A stretch of DNA of 64,000 bases from Akkermansiaceae bacterium (GCA_029253285.1 JAQWZU010000132.1:146425-210424); one strand, 5' to 3'. Positions 37,557-49,200 are shown, numbered from the stretch's first letter. The notes: generated by a model from the letters alone, not told the origin. Numbers and translations are program-made.

Positions 37557-40500
37557 AATTCCTTCAAACCCTTCTCATCTTCGGCCTCTTCTCGACCCCA
37601 GTCTCTGAGGCCGAAAACCCCAAAGTTCACGACGCCAAAAACAAGAAAATCAAAGTCACTCCCCCGAAGAAGGATCCCGAACTCGCCAAGTTTTACATCA
37701 ATCGCAAGACGTCACCCCGCGCTAAGACCACCACTCCTTTAGAAACCACCCTTCCTCTTAAATTAGAAAAAGGAACCCGCATCGCCCTCATCGGGAATCT
37801 CCTCCTCGATGCCGAGCGCCGCTACGGGCATCTCGAAACCCTCCTCCACCAACATCATCCCAATCACGGACTCACCGTCCGAAATCTCGCCTGGCCAGCC
37901 GACGAAATCGACCTCATGCCACGCCCCGATAACTTCGGCGATCTCGATCAACACCTCACCTATTTCAAAGCGGATGTCATTCTTGCCGCCTATGGATATA
38001 ATGAATCATTTGCGGGAGAAGAAGGTCTTCCTGCATTTAGAAAACGCCTAGAAAAATTTCTCACTCACCTCAAATCCCAAGCCTATAACGGCAATTCCGC
38101 ACCTCGGATTATTCTCCTCTCCCCGCATCTTGCGCCTGATGGCTATTTCCTCAGCCCCGAAAAAGAATTGGCGCTAATAGCCAGTCAAAAAAAAGTCGTC
38201 GTTCGTTACGCAAGCGTTATGAAATCAGAAGCTCTGAAACATCAAGTTGCTTACGTCAATCTCATTCAAAGCGCCCCAAAAAAAGTCACCGCACTTCCCC
38301 AAACTATCACCATCGACGGCCATGCTCTGAACCTCGACGGTCACGCCGAATTTGCAAACGCCACCTTTAAGGCCCTTTTCCAAAAAGATCCCACTGCCAT
38401 CAACGAAGAGCTCCGCTCCATTGTCGTCGATAAAGCCGCCCAGTTCTTCTACCGCTATCGTCCTCTCAATACCTTCTACTACACCGGAGCTCGCAACAAA
38501 TCCTACGGCTACCTCGACTTCCTTCCCGCAATGCGAAATTTCGATCTCATGGTCGCGAATCGCGACAAGGCCATTCACACCACCGCTTCCACTGGCAAGA
38601 CCACCAAGCCTGACGATTCCAATCTTCCAAAGATGGACGACGTCCTCCTCTCACGGGGTGCTAACAAATTCCTCTCCGTTGCCGACGAACTCAAAGCCTT
38701 CAAAGTTGACCCTCGTTTCGAGGTGAATTGTTTCGCTTCCGAAGAAGACTTTCCCGAAATGGCCTGCCCCATTCAAATGCGTTGGGACGACCGCGGACGC
38801 CTCTGGGTCTCAACCTCCGTGACTTATCCGCACGTCTATCCCGGTCAGAAGCCCTGCGATAAAATCATTATCCTCGAAGACACAGACCAAGATGGAAAAG
38901 CTGATAAATGCACCACTTGGGCCGATGACCTTCACATCCCGCTCTCTTTCGTCCTCGATGGAAATGGCGGCGTTTATTGCTCGGAAGAACCTCACCTGAC
39001 CCACCTCACCGATCGTGATGGCGACGGGAAAATGGATCACCGCCAAATCCTCTTCACCGGATTCGGCTGTGAGGACTCCCACCATGCCCTTCACGACTTC
39101 ACCTGGACTCCCGGCGGTGATCTCCTCTTCCGCGAATCCATCTTCCACAACAGCCAGGTTGAAACCGCCTACGGACCGATTCGCGCCAAGAACTCTTCCT
39201 GGTTTCTCTACCATCCTTCGAACAAAAAACTCACTGCCTTTGGAGCCTATCCCAACACAAATCCGTGGGGCGTCACATTTGACCCGTGGGGCAACCATGT
39301 CGCCTCTCACCCCGTCTTCGCCTCTACCTTCCACGCCACCAACCTCACTTATCCCGCACAACATCCCAGAGCCAATGGCATGCAAGCCTACTCTGGAGTT
39401 TGCGGACAGGATTTTGTTTCCCACGACTTCTGGCCCGACGAAATGCAAGGCGGTTTCATCAAAGCCCGCTACAAACCCACCAACAAAATCGAATTTCACA
39501 CGTGGACTGAAGAAGATGATCACTTCTCGGAGAAATTTCAATTCGACCTCATCTTCTCGACCAATCTTTCCTTTATCCCCGTCGACCTCAACTTCGGCCC
39601 ACGCGGAGCCTGCTACGTCTGTGATTGGTATAACCCCGTCAAAGGCCACGCCCAATACTCCCTCCGCGACCCTCGTCGCGACCGCAAGGCCGGCCGCATC
39701 TGGCGAATCGTCCCCAAAGGAGCCAAGCTCGCCGATGCTCCTAAAATCAACGGCGCATCGATGACGGAATTGTTAGACCTGCTCAAATCTCCCCATTACC
39801 GCACCCGCTATCGCGCCAAACTCGAACTCCGTGCCCGTAGCAGAGGCTCTCAGCCTCTGACTTCTCCCGACGATCTTCTCGCGACCTTGAACGCGTGGGC
39901 TACCAAACAATCCAATCCTCTCCACCTCCTTGAAGCTCTTTGGCTTTACCAAGCCCTCGACAGCCCAAATCTTGAACTCCTCGAAAATCTCATCAAGTGC
40001 GACGACCACCTCGTAGCAGCTTCGGCCTTCGGCCCACTTCGATTTGTTGACACTCCATCAGCATTCACTTCAAAGCTTCTCGCATTTGGAGCAAGCCACC
40101 CTTCTCAACACGTTCGACGCGAAGCCAGCCTTTGCGCATCCTACATTGGAGAAAAGGATGCTCTCGAAGCGATTTCACCCGTCCTCGACCAACCCGCAGA
40201 TACTCACCTCGCCTACGCCATCCGCTCGTCATTCAATTCAGAAAAACTCAAAGTCCATTGGCTTCCTGACACCCAAAAGAAACTCGCAGCCCTCGCCAAG
40301 CCGATCGTCGAAGCGAAAACAAAACTCACTCGTGAACAGAAGCAATTCGATCGACAAAAGAACCTTGCCATTGTCAAAATCGGGACCATCCCCGAGCGCC
40401 TTCTTTTCACTCAGGACAGGTTCACTGTTAAGGCCGGGCAGTCGGTGAAGCTGGTCTTCACCAACCCTGACGCTACCGACCACAACCTCCTCATTCTAGC

Positions 40501-40741
40501 CAAGGGAACGCCTATCCAGGAAATCGGAGAAAAGGCCAATCTCATGGCCGCAGACCCCAAGGCAGCCAGGAAACATTATATTCCCGACGACAAACGCATC
40601 CTGCACGCAACCAAGATGCTCAAGGTCGGACAAAGCGAAACCCTACGCTTCAAAGCCCCCACTTCTCCGGGGACCTATCCTTTTCTCTGCACCTTCCCCG
40701 GGCACTGGACCATCATGAAGGGCGAAATGATCGTGGAGTAA
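37553..40741 (+). CDS. Secreted SGNH/propeller dehydrogenase-like protein with C-terminal cupredoxin
   Basis: 1062 residues with a signal peptide (MKFLQTLLIFGLFSTPVSEA). Domains: SGNH-hydrolase-like region (~75-270, with the block DVILAAYGYNESF). Then a PVC-type membrane-bound dehydrogenase propeller (~380-720, FEVNCFASEEDFPEMACPIQMRWDDRGRLWV, EDTDQDGKADKC, CDWYNPVKGH). HEAT-like helices follow (~740-900). The C-terminal domain is azurin-like, with DHNLLIL (His977) and CTFPGHWTIM (Cys1046, His1051, Met1055), the full type-1 copper set. Family relatives usually end in a c-type haem domain, but no CXXCH is present here. It overlaps the TatD gene by 4 bp. Substrate unknown. Confidence 0.85.
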   Translation: MKFLQTLLIFGLFSTPVSEAENPKVHDAKNKKIKVTPPKKDPELAKFYINRKTSPRAKTTTPLETTLPLKLEKGTRIALIGNLLLDAERRYGHLETLLHQHHPNHGLTVRNLAWPADEIDLMPRPDNFGDLDQHLTYFKADVILAAYGYNESFAGEEGLPAFRKRLEKFLTHLKSQAYNGNSAPRIILLSPHLAPDGYFLSPEKELALIASQKKVVVRYASVMKSEALKHQVAYVNLIQSAPKKVTALPQTITIDGHALNLDGHAEFANATFKALFQKDPTAINEELRSIVVDKAAQFFYRYRPLNTFYYTGARNKSYGYLDFLPAMRNFDLMVANRDKAIHTTASTGKTTKPDDSNLPKMDDVLLSRGANKFLSVADELKAFKVDPRFEVNCFASEEDFPEMACPIQMRWDDRGRLWVSTSVTYPHVYPGQKPCDKIIILEDTDQDGKADKCTTWADDLHIPLSFVLDGNGGVYCSEEPHLTHLTDRDGDGKMDHRQILFTGFGCEDSHHALHDFTWTPGGDLLFRESIFHNSQVETAYGPIRAKNSSWFLYHPSNKKLTAFGAYPNTNPWGVTFDPWGNHVASHPVFASTFHATNLTYPAQHPRANGMQAYSGVCGQDFVSHDFWPDEMQGGFIKARYKPTNKIEFHTWTEEDDHFSEKFQFDLIFSTNLSFIPVDLNFGPRGACYVCDWYNPVKGHAQYSLRDPRRDRKAGRIWRIVPKGAKLADAPKINGASMTELLDLLKSPHYRTRYRAKLELRARSRGSQPLTSPDDLLATLNAWATKQSNPLHLLEALWLYQALDSPNLELLENLIKCDDHLVAASAFGPLRFVDTPSAFTSKLLAFGASHPSQHVRREASLCASYIGEKDALEAISPVLDQPADTHLAYAIRSSFNSEKLKVHWLPDTQKKLAALAKPIVEAKTKLTREQKQFDRQKNLAIVKIGTIPERLLFTQDRFTVKAGQSVKLVFTNPDATDHNLLILAKGTPIQEIGEKANLMAADPKAARKHYIPDDKRILHATKMLKVGQSETLRFKAPTSPGTYPFLCTFPGHWTIMKGEMIVE

Positions 40742-40745
40742 TTCC

Positions 40746-43700
40746 CTAGTGATCCTCCTTCTTCGGGATGGGCGCCCTCTCAGCACCTTCGAGAGTGTGT
40801 AACCAATGCCAGATCGCCTCGAACTGCGGATCGGCCTTACCCTCGAAGAAGGCCGGGTTGAGCGCCCTTTCCTTATCGACAGTATACTTCGGCATGATGG
40901 TCAGCGGCTGGAATCGCTGTGGCCAGTACATCCACGAATGGTAGTAGCCCGGGCGAAGACGTTCGCCGGAAAGCTGAAGGTTAGGCCCCTGCCCCTCAAA
41001 CGCCTGCAAGGCGGGTGTTTCCCCGGCGGCATGACAGGTAACGCAGGCGTATCCCTTAATGCCCGCAATATCGGCACCCATCTTGACAAGTTCGGGGTCG
41101 ACTTTGAACTCCGACTTCCCGAAATCCATACCAGCCCGATAAGCGAGGCCTTTGGCCAAGTGGTCGGACCGACTGTGGAAGGTCGGCATTTTGGCACCCA
41201 TCCAGGGGCGGACTTTTTGATTCTGTCCTTTGAAGAGAGATTGAAGCCAATCCCCGCGCAGTTTCTCACCAGCCAACGAAATGTCAGGCAGCTTGTTTTC
41301 GCCAGAATGACATGAGTGACACTGCAAACGCTCAATAGTGCGATTGGCATACTCGTGAGGAACAAAGCGGCGCAGCGCGGTGAAGTTCTTATTCCCATCA
41401 ATATTCTTGAAAGCAAGAAGCGCTTGCTTGTCCTCGATTCCGAGTCCCAACTCCGGAGCATTTCCTTCCTCCTCGGAAAGACATCCCTTCTCCATCCACT
41501 CGGCATTCCACATCTCCTTCAATCCGACGGCCTCGAACTCATACGTCACGCCCTTGCCAGGCTCGTGGCACACCGCACAACGTTGGGCGACCAACTTCTT
41601 ACCTCGCGCGGTATCACCACCAGAAGCGGCCAGCGTCTTGGGCGATCTCGCGTCAATCCACGCCCCTAGGTTCGCGGCTTCGTCCTCATTCAAACGCAGA
41701 TCAGGGAAAATAGTATGCTTGGCATGCCCGGCAGGATTCAACAAATGCGTCTGCAGTCCCCCAGAGGTGTATTTTGAAATCTTGATCAGCTTTTCTATCC
41801 ACGGCTGAAGATGAAGTTCTTCGGCAAGAAGTTTTCCTGCTGCGACATCACCTTTCTGTGATTTCAACTCTCTGCTCTTCAAGGTAGTCAAATAAGCAGC
41901 AATGTCATTGGCCTCGTCAGGAGCCACGCTTGGGCAATAATCCTCCGGCTTCTTGACCCACTGCTCGAGCCATCCGGCATGCATACGGTTTCCGATGTTT
42001 TTGAAATCAGGCAGACTCTCAAATAACTCTGGCATCACTCCGTCTTTGAAATAATTCTTATCCGCGGTGTGACACTTCACACATTGCGCAGCTGCGAAGA
42101 GATTGCGGCCCGAACGCGCCTTATCTTTGGTTGCGAGCATAGAATTTGAGGAATAACGATAGGCCGATGGCTTAACCGGCTCCCAAACAAATTCAGACCC
42201 ACTCCAGAGGAAGCGTAACTGGCTTTTCCCATTGCTTGCTTTCTTGAAGTGGCAGAAAAGCGACTGCGGCCCGGCCTCCAATTCCATTGGGTCGCATTCC
42301 AGCGGGAGGTCGCCCTCCATCACCTTTTTGCCGTTGATCTTCAAACTGGCCCAGCCCCGTCCCTCGAGACGGAAAGCCAACTTGTCACGAGTCTCCACCA
42401 CTATGTCACCTTCAAAGACTCCCTGATCTCCCCCAATAAACGCAGTGACTCCGTCTTTCCGATCTAAAGTAATCGCGAGGCGATCCATCACTACCGCATC
42501 ATCGGCACTGCCTTTTGATGTGCTCAAAATTAATCCGGGCTCGCCGAGGGCTTCCTTCTTGATCACTGGAAGATTCGCAAGATCCAATTCGTGATCAGCA
42601 AAGGTCGGGTGCAGATTATGAATGGTATTCCAGATCGTTTCTTTAAATGCCTTCTTTTTGTCGTCCGCCAAATCCATACGAATTTCCATCTGCATCGCTG
42701 GAGTCATTTTTGGTATGTAGAGGAATACCGATTTCCCATCTTTAAGAAGCTTGGCCGCGCGAACTTCAACGGAGTCCACCTGATTAACCGAGCCTTTCGA
42801 AGGTTCGACGAGAGCTTTGTCACGAGCGGCAGTGTCAGGATCATCAATCGAGAATCGGCCCGAACCGTATTGTGGACCCCAGACATAATCCCACTTACTT
42901 ACCGCATAACGCCGGGGGTCATTAGCAACCTCGGCATCGAGCATTCCACTGAATTCAACGCGAATACCATTCTCATAAGCCTCCAGCTTCAGTGGCAGGG
43001 GCTTTTCATCACAGATAAAGCGTACGCGCTGAAAACCGGTTCCACCATTGGACTGCCACCCACGGAATCCCATTAAGTAAAGATGACCCGATTTGGGGTG
43101 GAAACGTCCGCGCATTGCCGCCGTGGTCAACTCTACCGGCAAACGATAAACTCCTCCTTGCACCTGCCCATTCACCTCGTCGATCAGGGTGCGATAGATC
43201 GAGCTCTTTCCGTAGGAAATATGGATCATTTTTCCGGCATGGTTATTCCAGGAGCTATTTTCCGGAACCCAGAACTGACTCCCGCTCGAGTTATCGACAT
43301 AATAGGGCAACCAACACAGCGGACGTTCATAGTCGGTCGGTGCACCCGGTAATGTTTGCACGAATTTCTTATCCTTCCACTCACTCGGCACAACTCCGTG
43401 GAAGCTGCTACCATTCTGGTTACTCCAGGTAATCTTACACCGTGGAACATAACTCCCCTCGTTCTCGCCTGTCGTCATCTCGCCATTTGGCCCGAGTCCC
43501 AAGCCGCCCGGAGCTCGCAATCCCCACGCCAACTTCTTAAGTTCCTTCCCGTCGGCGCTCACCCTAAGAATTGTTCCATTGTGCTCGGTCAGCTCGGTAA
43601 AGCCCCGGCCACCCGACATCACGGGAGCACCTTTGCTGAAGTAGAAGTTACCCTCCTTGTCGGTCTGAAGATCGAAGGCAAACTCATGGAATCCCGGCGT

Positions 43701-44918
43701 GATAAGCACATCGTTATTAAAACATTCGTAAAAGTCGGCTTCTCCATCTCCATTGAGATCATGGAGCCGTGTTAATTGATCCCGCCCGTGCGTGAAGATC
43801 ACGCCATTGACAATTTTGAGGCCAAGAGTCTGGTAAAGCCCGCTGGCAAATCGACGCCAGGTAATCTTCGATAAATCTCCATCAATTCCCGAGGCAATCC
43901 ACACGTCACCATTCCAGGTCGAACATGCCACACGTTTTCCATCGGGGAAGAAATCGTAACCTCCGAAGCGAATATTCGACTCCCAGGGATTATCCTTGGG
44001 CAGCGGGATATCATCCACCACATAACCCACTTTCGCATCACTCACCCGACCTTTAACCTCGACTGTTTCCGGGAAGAGAGATGGTCCACCCTTAATAAAA
44101 CTCTTGATGCTGACTCTCTTAACCACAGGAATTTTCACACCTTCAGGCGCATACACCAAATCGAAGGAGCCTTCCGTTCCCTTCGCCAATGAAACCACCA
44201 AACGACCGGAATCAAGAGTCTCTAGAGATACTCCTCTGCGAGCTCCCCGAAGCTGAACTGCAATCTTGCGTCCATCTTTGAGCGGATCGAGGACGAGAAT
44301 TTCAACTTTATTCTTCATCTTTTCAAACCGGAACGATCGCACCAGTCCACCACCGAGACTCCAGGGCATCTCAAGAATATTGGATCCTCCGGCAGTGTAG
44401 CTCAAGACCGTGCCGGACTCGTGGCGATAGATCCCAAGATACTCGGCTTGTTCATCAGGAAGCGGACCGTTCTTGGTCTTGCGCGGGTCCTCCCATGTTC
44501 CATTCACTGCGATTCCGGGGCCCTTGTTTGTTGCAAAAAAGTAATTCTTTCGATTTTCAGGTAGATATGAGTTGTCAGCATGACGACCACTCCAAGGAGT
44601 TCCCGCCATCTTCACCACACCATCAAACCCGGCAACCATTCTCAGTGTTTCAGTATCAAAAACAACAGAGCAATCTTCTTTGTCTCCGAGTTTGATCGCG
44701 ATTCCCTTAAGGACTGCCACCTCTCCTTTCGGGCCGAAACCTAGAAAAGTATCGCTAATGAAAGGACCAGTATCCATCGCATCCCACCAGGCTACCTTCG
44801 GATTGGCGGCCATCCGCTCCTGGGTCAACTCTGCTCTTGTTTTCCCAAACATATTTCCAGACGACAGGGCCGCCAAACCGCTCAAAAAAATCGCACGCAA
44901 GAACATCGAACGGAACAT
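40746..44918 (-). CDS. Large secreted tetrahaem c-type cytochrome with propeller (PVC type)
   Basis: 1390 residues from ATG 44918 (MFRSMFLRAIFLSGLAALSSG, a good signal peptide); upstream in-frame starts at 44948 (ATG) and 44990 (TTG) would lengthen the n-region. Residues ~10-700 match the DUF6797-like/glucose-dehydrogenase-like propeller seen in PVC bacteria (WWDAMDTGPFISDTF, LHDLNGDGEADFYECFNND, HNGTILRVSADGKELKKLAWGLRAPGGLG). The C-terminal third carries four c-type haem sites: CVKCH (~945), CAVCH (~1112), CHSCH (~1198), CVTCH (~1291). Inferred periplasmic oxidation of an unknown, perhaps polysaccharide-derived, substrate. It is convergent with the cupredoxin protein, 4 bp apart. Confidence 0.85.
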   Translation of the reverse strand: MFRSMFLRAIFLSGLAALSSGNMFGKTRAELTQERMAANPKVAWWDAMDTGPFISDTFLGFGPKGEVAVLKGIAIKLGDKEDCSVVFDTETLRMVAGFDGVVKMAGTPWSGRHADNSYLPENRKNYFFATNKGPGIAVNGTWEDPRKTKNGPLPDEQAEYLGIYRHESGTVLSYTAGGSNILEMPWSLGGGLVRSFRFEKMKNKVEILVLDPLKDGRKIAVQLRGARRGVSLETLDSGRLVVSLAKGTEGSFDLVYAPEGVKIPVVKRVSIKSFIKGGPSLFPETVEVKGRVSDAKVGYVVDDIPLPKDNPWESNIRFGGYDFFPDGKRVACSTWNGDVWIASGIDGDLSKITWRRFASGLYQTLGLKIVNGVIFTHGRDQLTRLHDLNGDGEADFYECFNNDVLITPGFHEFAFDLQTDKEGNFYFSKGAPVMSGGRGFTELTEHNGTILRVSADGKELKKLAWGLRAPGGLGLGPNGEMTTGENEGSYVPRCKITWSNQNGSSFHGVVPSEWKDKKFVQTLPGAPTDYERPLCWLPYYVDNSSGSQFWVPENSSWNNHAGKMIHISYGKSSIYRTLIDEVNGQVQGGVYRLPVELTTAAMRGRFHPKSGHLYLMGFRGWQSNGGTGFQRVRFICDEKPLPLKLEAYENGIRVEFSGMLDAEVANDPRRYAVSKWDYVWGPQYGSGRFSIDDPDTAARDKALVEPSKGSVNQVDSVEVRAAKLLKDGKSVFLYIPKMTPAMQMEIRMDLADDKKKAFKETIWNTIHNLHPTFADHELDLANLPVIKKEALGEPGLILSTSKGSADDAVVMDRLAITLDRKDGVTAFIGGDQGVFEGDIVVETRDKLAFRLEGRGWASLKINGKKVMEGDLPLECDPMELEAGPQSLFCHFKKASNGKSQLRFLWSGSEFVWEPVKPSAYRYSSNSMLATKDKARSGRNLFAAAQCVKCHTADKNYFKDGVMPELFESLPDFKNIGNRMHAGWLEQWVKKPEDYCPSVAPDEANDIAAYLTTLKSRELKSQKGDVAAGKLLAEELHLQPWIEKLIKISKYTSGGLQTHLLNPAGHAKHTIFPDLRLNEDEAANLGAWIDARSPKTLAASGGDTARGKKLVAQRCAVCHEPGKGVTYEFEAVGLKEMWNAEWMEKGCLSEEEGNAPELGLGIEDKQALLAFKNIDGNKNFTALRRFVPHEYANRTIERLQCHSCHSGENKLPDISLAGEKLRGDWLQSLFKGQNQKVRPWMGAKMPTFHSRSDHLAKGLAYRAGMDFGKSEFKVDPELVKMGADIAGIKGYACVTCHAAGETPALQAFEGQGPNLQLSGERLRPGYYHSWMYWPQRFQPLTIMPKYTVDKERALNPAFFEGKADPQFEAIWHWLHTLEGAERAPIPKKEDH

Positions 44919-45011
44919 GCCAAGAGATGAAGCCTCGATCAAACTCATAAAAACGCATGGTATCGCTGTAAAAAGCTCTTCTCCTGTCAAAGATTCAGTC
45001 TAAAAGAGGAC

Positions 45012-45257
45012 ATGCTTATCCGATTCATTCTTCTGCTTCTGGTCGGCACCTCCATCTCATGTAGCAGCGCTGCAAAGAAAGCCGAGCTCGACCGACAAAA
45101 CATCTTCTTTGCTGAATTCTACTACGAACAAGGATTCCCCGACCGCTCCATTGCTCATGCTAGGAAAATAAAACCCAATTCCCCCAACTACGCCGCGGCC
45201 CGGGATTGGATCGAAAGAGCCTCCGATGAAGGTGACGAGTCCGACTACTTCGAGTAA
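45012..45257 (+). CDS. Small lipoprotein
   Basis: 81 residues. The N-terminus MLIRFILLLLVGTSISCSS is a lipoprotein signal with the modified Cys at residue 17. The mature part is short, charged, and contains a TPR-like helix pair (IFFAEFYYEQGFPDRSIAHARK...NYAAARDWIERA). No family is recognised. It is divergent from the tetrahaem protein (about 93 bp between starts) and lies 63 bp before a secreted phosphatase-fold gene on the same strand. Confidence 0.68.
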   Translation: MLIRFILLLLVGTSISCSSAAKKAELDRQNIFFAEFYYEQGFPDRSIAHARKIKPNSPNYAAARDWIERASDEGDESDYFE

Positions 45258-45320
45258 GTTACGAAAAACTCTTTTTCCACTAGAAGTCCCAACCAAAAGC
45301 AAATTCACTGATCTCGCCCT

Positions 45321-46187
45321 ATGAAAAGAATCAATCAAATCCTGGTGATCACGCTCTTGATGATCGTTGGAATTCTCCCGACCACAGCTTTCGACTCAGT
45401 GAAGGTGATGAGCTTCAATATCCGCTACGGGGCAGCGAAGGATGGCATTAACAAATGGGAGAATCGCAAGAATCTTGTCCTTGATACCATCAAGGATTCC
45501 AATCCCGACCTTCTTGGCCTGCAAGAGGTTCTTGGATTCCAGGCCGACTTCCTTAAGAAAAACCTCCCCGGCTACGCCTTCCACGGAGTTGGACGTGAGG
45601 ACGGAAAGGAAAAAGGAGAATACGTTCCACTGATGTACAAGACGACGCGCTTTGCTTTGGAACGCTCCGGACATTTTTGGTTCAGCGAAACTCCCGATGA
45701 AGCCGGTAGCAAGAGTTGGGATTCCTCACTTCCACGAATGCTTAGCTGGGTGGCCCTTCGTGATCTCAAAAACGAGAAAATCTTCATCTTTGCCAATGCT
45801 CACTACGATCATCGTGGAAACGTCGCCCGTCTCGAATCAGCCAAACTTATGCGCAAGCAATGGGAGTCTATCGAAGGAGATTTCCCCCTCATCATCACTG
45901 GGGATTTTAATACGACCGAAGACGGAAAGCCCTACGCAGCACTTCTCAATGGCCCAAACGACGGTAGCGCAAAGCTCGTCGACAGTTACCGCGTCATTCA
46001 TCCAAACCGACAACCCGACGAAGCCAGTTTTGGGGGATTTAAAGGCATCAGAAAAGGGTCGCGAATCGATTGGATTCTCCACTCGGAGAAATTCACCACT
46101 CGCAACGCCACGATCAACTACACGCAGGAAAGTGGCCGCTATCCTTCCGACCACTACCCGATTGAAGCCCTTCTGCGCTACCGGTAG
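45321..46187 (+). CDS. Secreted endonuclease/exonuclease/phosphatase-family protein
   Basis: 288 residues with a signal peptide (MKRINQILVITLLMIVGILPTTA). EEP-fold motifs: VKVMSFNIRYGAAKDGINKWENRK, DLLGLQEVL (metal-binding Glu), NAHYDHRGNVAR, LIITGDFNTTEDGKPY, SRIDWILHSE, and YPSDHYPIEALL with the catalytic His at the end. Secreted members include sphingomyelinase-like and sugar- or nucleotide-phosphate hydrolases; the substrate is not evident. It differs from the cytoplasmic Xth near the window start in having an export signal. Confidence 0.86.
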   Translation: MKRINQILVITLLMIVGILPTTAFDSVKVMSFNIRYGAAKDGINKWENRKNLVLDTIKDSNPDLLGLQEVLGFQADFLKKNLPGYAFHGVGREDGKEKGEYVPLMYKTTRFALERSGHFWFSETPDEAGSKSWDSSLPRMLSWVALRDLKNEKIFIFANAHYDHRGNVARLESAKLMRKQWESIEGDFPLIITGDFNTTEDGKPYAALLNGPNDGSAKLVDSYRVIHPNRQPDEASFGGFKGIRKGSRIDWILHSEKFTTRNATINYTQESGRYPSDHYPIEALLRYR

Positions 46188-46252
46188 GACAGTTTAGATC
46201 TCTTTTTATTGCGAGATCCTCTCATTGTCTTAGCTTTGAGGGGATTCCTCTG

Positions 46253-49200
46253 ATGTATCTACGTTCCTGCTGCTCGGCGTTGCTCGCCTTTTCCCTCCTC
46301 TTGTCCACGGCCCGGTCCGAAGAGGTCGTCCTTCAGTATTTCAATACCGAGTGGTCTGAGATTGAGCGGCGAATTCCAGAGGTTGCCGAAGCAGGATACA
46401 CCTCACTCTGGCTTCCACCGCCTTTCAAAGGAGCGTCGGGAACATACTCCGTGGGATTCGACACCTTTGATCGCTTCGATCTCGGAGACAAGGACCAGAT
46501 GGGCACCATCCCCACGAAGTATGGGACAAAAAAAGAACTTCTAAGCCTCATCTTGATCGCTCATCGATTTGGGCTCAAAGTCTACTTCGACAATGTCATG
46601 GCTCACTGCGGTGGGCCGCTCGACAACAACACCGGTGTCGGCGAACTCTTCCCCGATTTACCTGGATTTGTGCCCGAAGATTTTCACCTCGTCCGCGACG
46701 GTAATCAATGGCGCAAGGCCTCCGATTCAATTAACTATCAAGACGAATGGCAGGTTCTTAATCGCAATCCTTTTGGCTGGGACATCGCACAAGAGGATCC
46801 CAACACCAGCTTCAACCCAAATGGCACCACCGAGGGGCAGGACTACCCCAAGTGGAGCGGCATTCGTCATCCAGGACAGACCCATCTCTACCTCGATAAC
46901 GACCTCCCACTCGGGACGAATTTCGCCGGGGATCCGGTTTACACTTTTGCTGACAAAGAACCCTTTAACGACACCGGATATGGAATAAACAACACCGGTG
47001 CGGATAACGGAAAGTTCGACTGGGACGATACAAATTCCAATGGACAACACGATGCCGGAGAAACATCCGAACCCTACACCGATAACGGTATTGACCCCAG
47101 CAACCCCGATCACCGGAACACCACCTGGGGGTTTGGCGATGGCATCTTCAATATGGGCGATCCCCTTAATGAAGACGTCAACCAAATGCTTTTCCGACAA
47201 GTAAGATGGTTCACCGATATCGCCAAACCCGACGGCTTCCGACTCGACGCCGTGAAGCATGTTCCCTCATATTTCTTCGGCCAGCAAAGCGGAGCCAACA
47301 AGGACAATTCCAACGCGGGATACAACGGACAGATCCAAGAGCAATTTAACCTCACCCGCGGTCACACTGACTGGGGGAACCACCGCAATACTGTTTACGA
47401 AAACGCTCTTAACCGCGACGACGCGCTCCTCTTTGGCGAACACCTTGGAGCACCACCTGCCGACGACGCGTATCTCGAAGCAGGCATGCGCATTGCCAAC
47501 GATGACTTTCTCAACACCATCGGTGGGTTTTCCGGCATTGGGAACAGCCTCTCGGGTTTTGATCAAAGGGCCTACGGACACAACGGTCGTTCACCTGTCG
47601 AAGTCGTGGCCTACCCTCTGAGTCACGACAATAACTTCATGAACGGCGACGATCGTCCAGCCGCCTTCCAATACATGCTCACTCGCGAAGGACTCCCCAT
47701 CGTATACACCGACGGATACAACATCCAGGGTGGACCTGATTATTTCCCCAAACCATCCTACATCCCCTTCCTAGGCCAGTTCAATCAGAAGTGGGTCACC
47801 GGACCGCTTAAGGTACGCCGCGACTTTATTCGTGGCGAACAAATTCCTATATGGAATGAACAGAACTTCGCCGCTTGGGAAATGCAAGACAAACGAGAAA
47901 ACGGCTCTATGACAGATTCCGACGGCACCGTTCTCCTCGTCATGATGGCACGCAATTACATCGATGGACAATCAGGCGACAACGCCATTTCCACCTTCCC
48001 GGCGGACGCCCATCTCCGCAACTACTCGGAATACGGAGGCAGTTTCACTGTAAGAGTTGGCAACGACGGTCGACTTCGTAACGGTGAGGGGAATTTTCTC
48101 ATCGTCCCAAGTGGCGGCTACTTCGCTTTTAGTTGGGACAATCCACGCATCCCGTCAGTGTTTGAGGGCGAAGATGATGAGGGCGCCCGCTCCATCGAAT
48201 TTTATCAAGGAGCCAATCGCGCCCCCATGATGACTCATGTCCGTCAGGACGGACGCGATGGCGACGGCAGTGATACAAAAATGATTCCGCGCATCACAGA
48301 GGTGAATAATCTTCGCATTCTCGGGCGGGCCGATGGTTCCGCCGTGAACATGCTCATGAAACTCGACGGCGGCATCGATTTAAACAACAATGGCCGCGAC
48401 AATCCACCGCCGGAGGATCGCTTTTTTGATCAAGGCCTCGATCTCTTCACCGGTTACGAACAAACGCAGTTCGTGCGACGTACTAATGAGAAATTCGCAG
48501 CTGCCGACGTCGCGAGAAACTCAACCGGCTCGGCCGGCTCCGAATCCTGGGAAGTGGTTATGGGAAATGCCACCGCGACTCTTTCCCGGAACAATGGCAC
48601 CGCGATCAAGTCCGACACCGGAGCTGTACAATGGACTTACCACAATCCTGAGGCTAATGATGACAACGGCACCCCACAGCTCGTTGTCACTCCGAACAAC
48701 TTCGTCGATCTCCTCGTCAAGATCGGCTACACGGGCGACCCCGACGCCGCTTGGGTCTACTACACCACTGATGGCACAACTTACCCTGAAGGATCACTCG
48801 GCGTCGGTGCAGGCACGACTCAAGTCGCCTCCATGTTCCGAAGCTACGATGGAAATACCGACGGTGGAGGAACTCCAACATGGTGGGCCGCGAACCTCCC
48901 TTCGTTTCCTCCCGGCACCTTGCTGCGATACAAGATCGGCGTTCACAAAAACGGCGCTCCGGATCGCTTCCCCTTCTCTCAACGGGACATCGATCTCAAA
49001 AAACGCATGGAAACCCAATTCGAAATCAGCGGATTCGATCCCGCAACCGTCACCTACTACCCACACAACGACCACGGTGAAAAAGTGACCGGACTTGACG
49101 AAGGATTCCACGTTCTGCGTAGCAAGGCCTTCCTCAATCGAAGTGGTCGCGCCTCGATCTTTCGAACCCAAACCCAGACCTTCTATTACGATCTTGCCCG

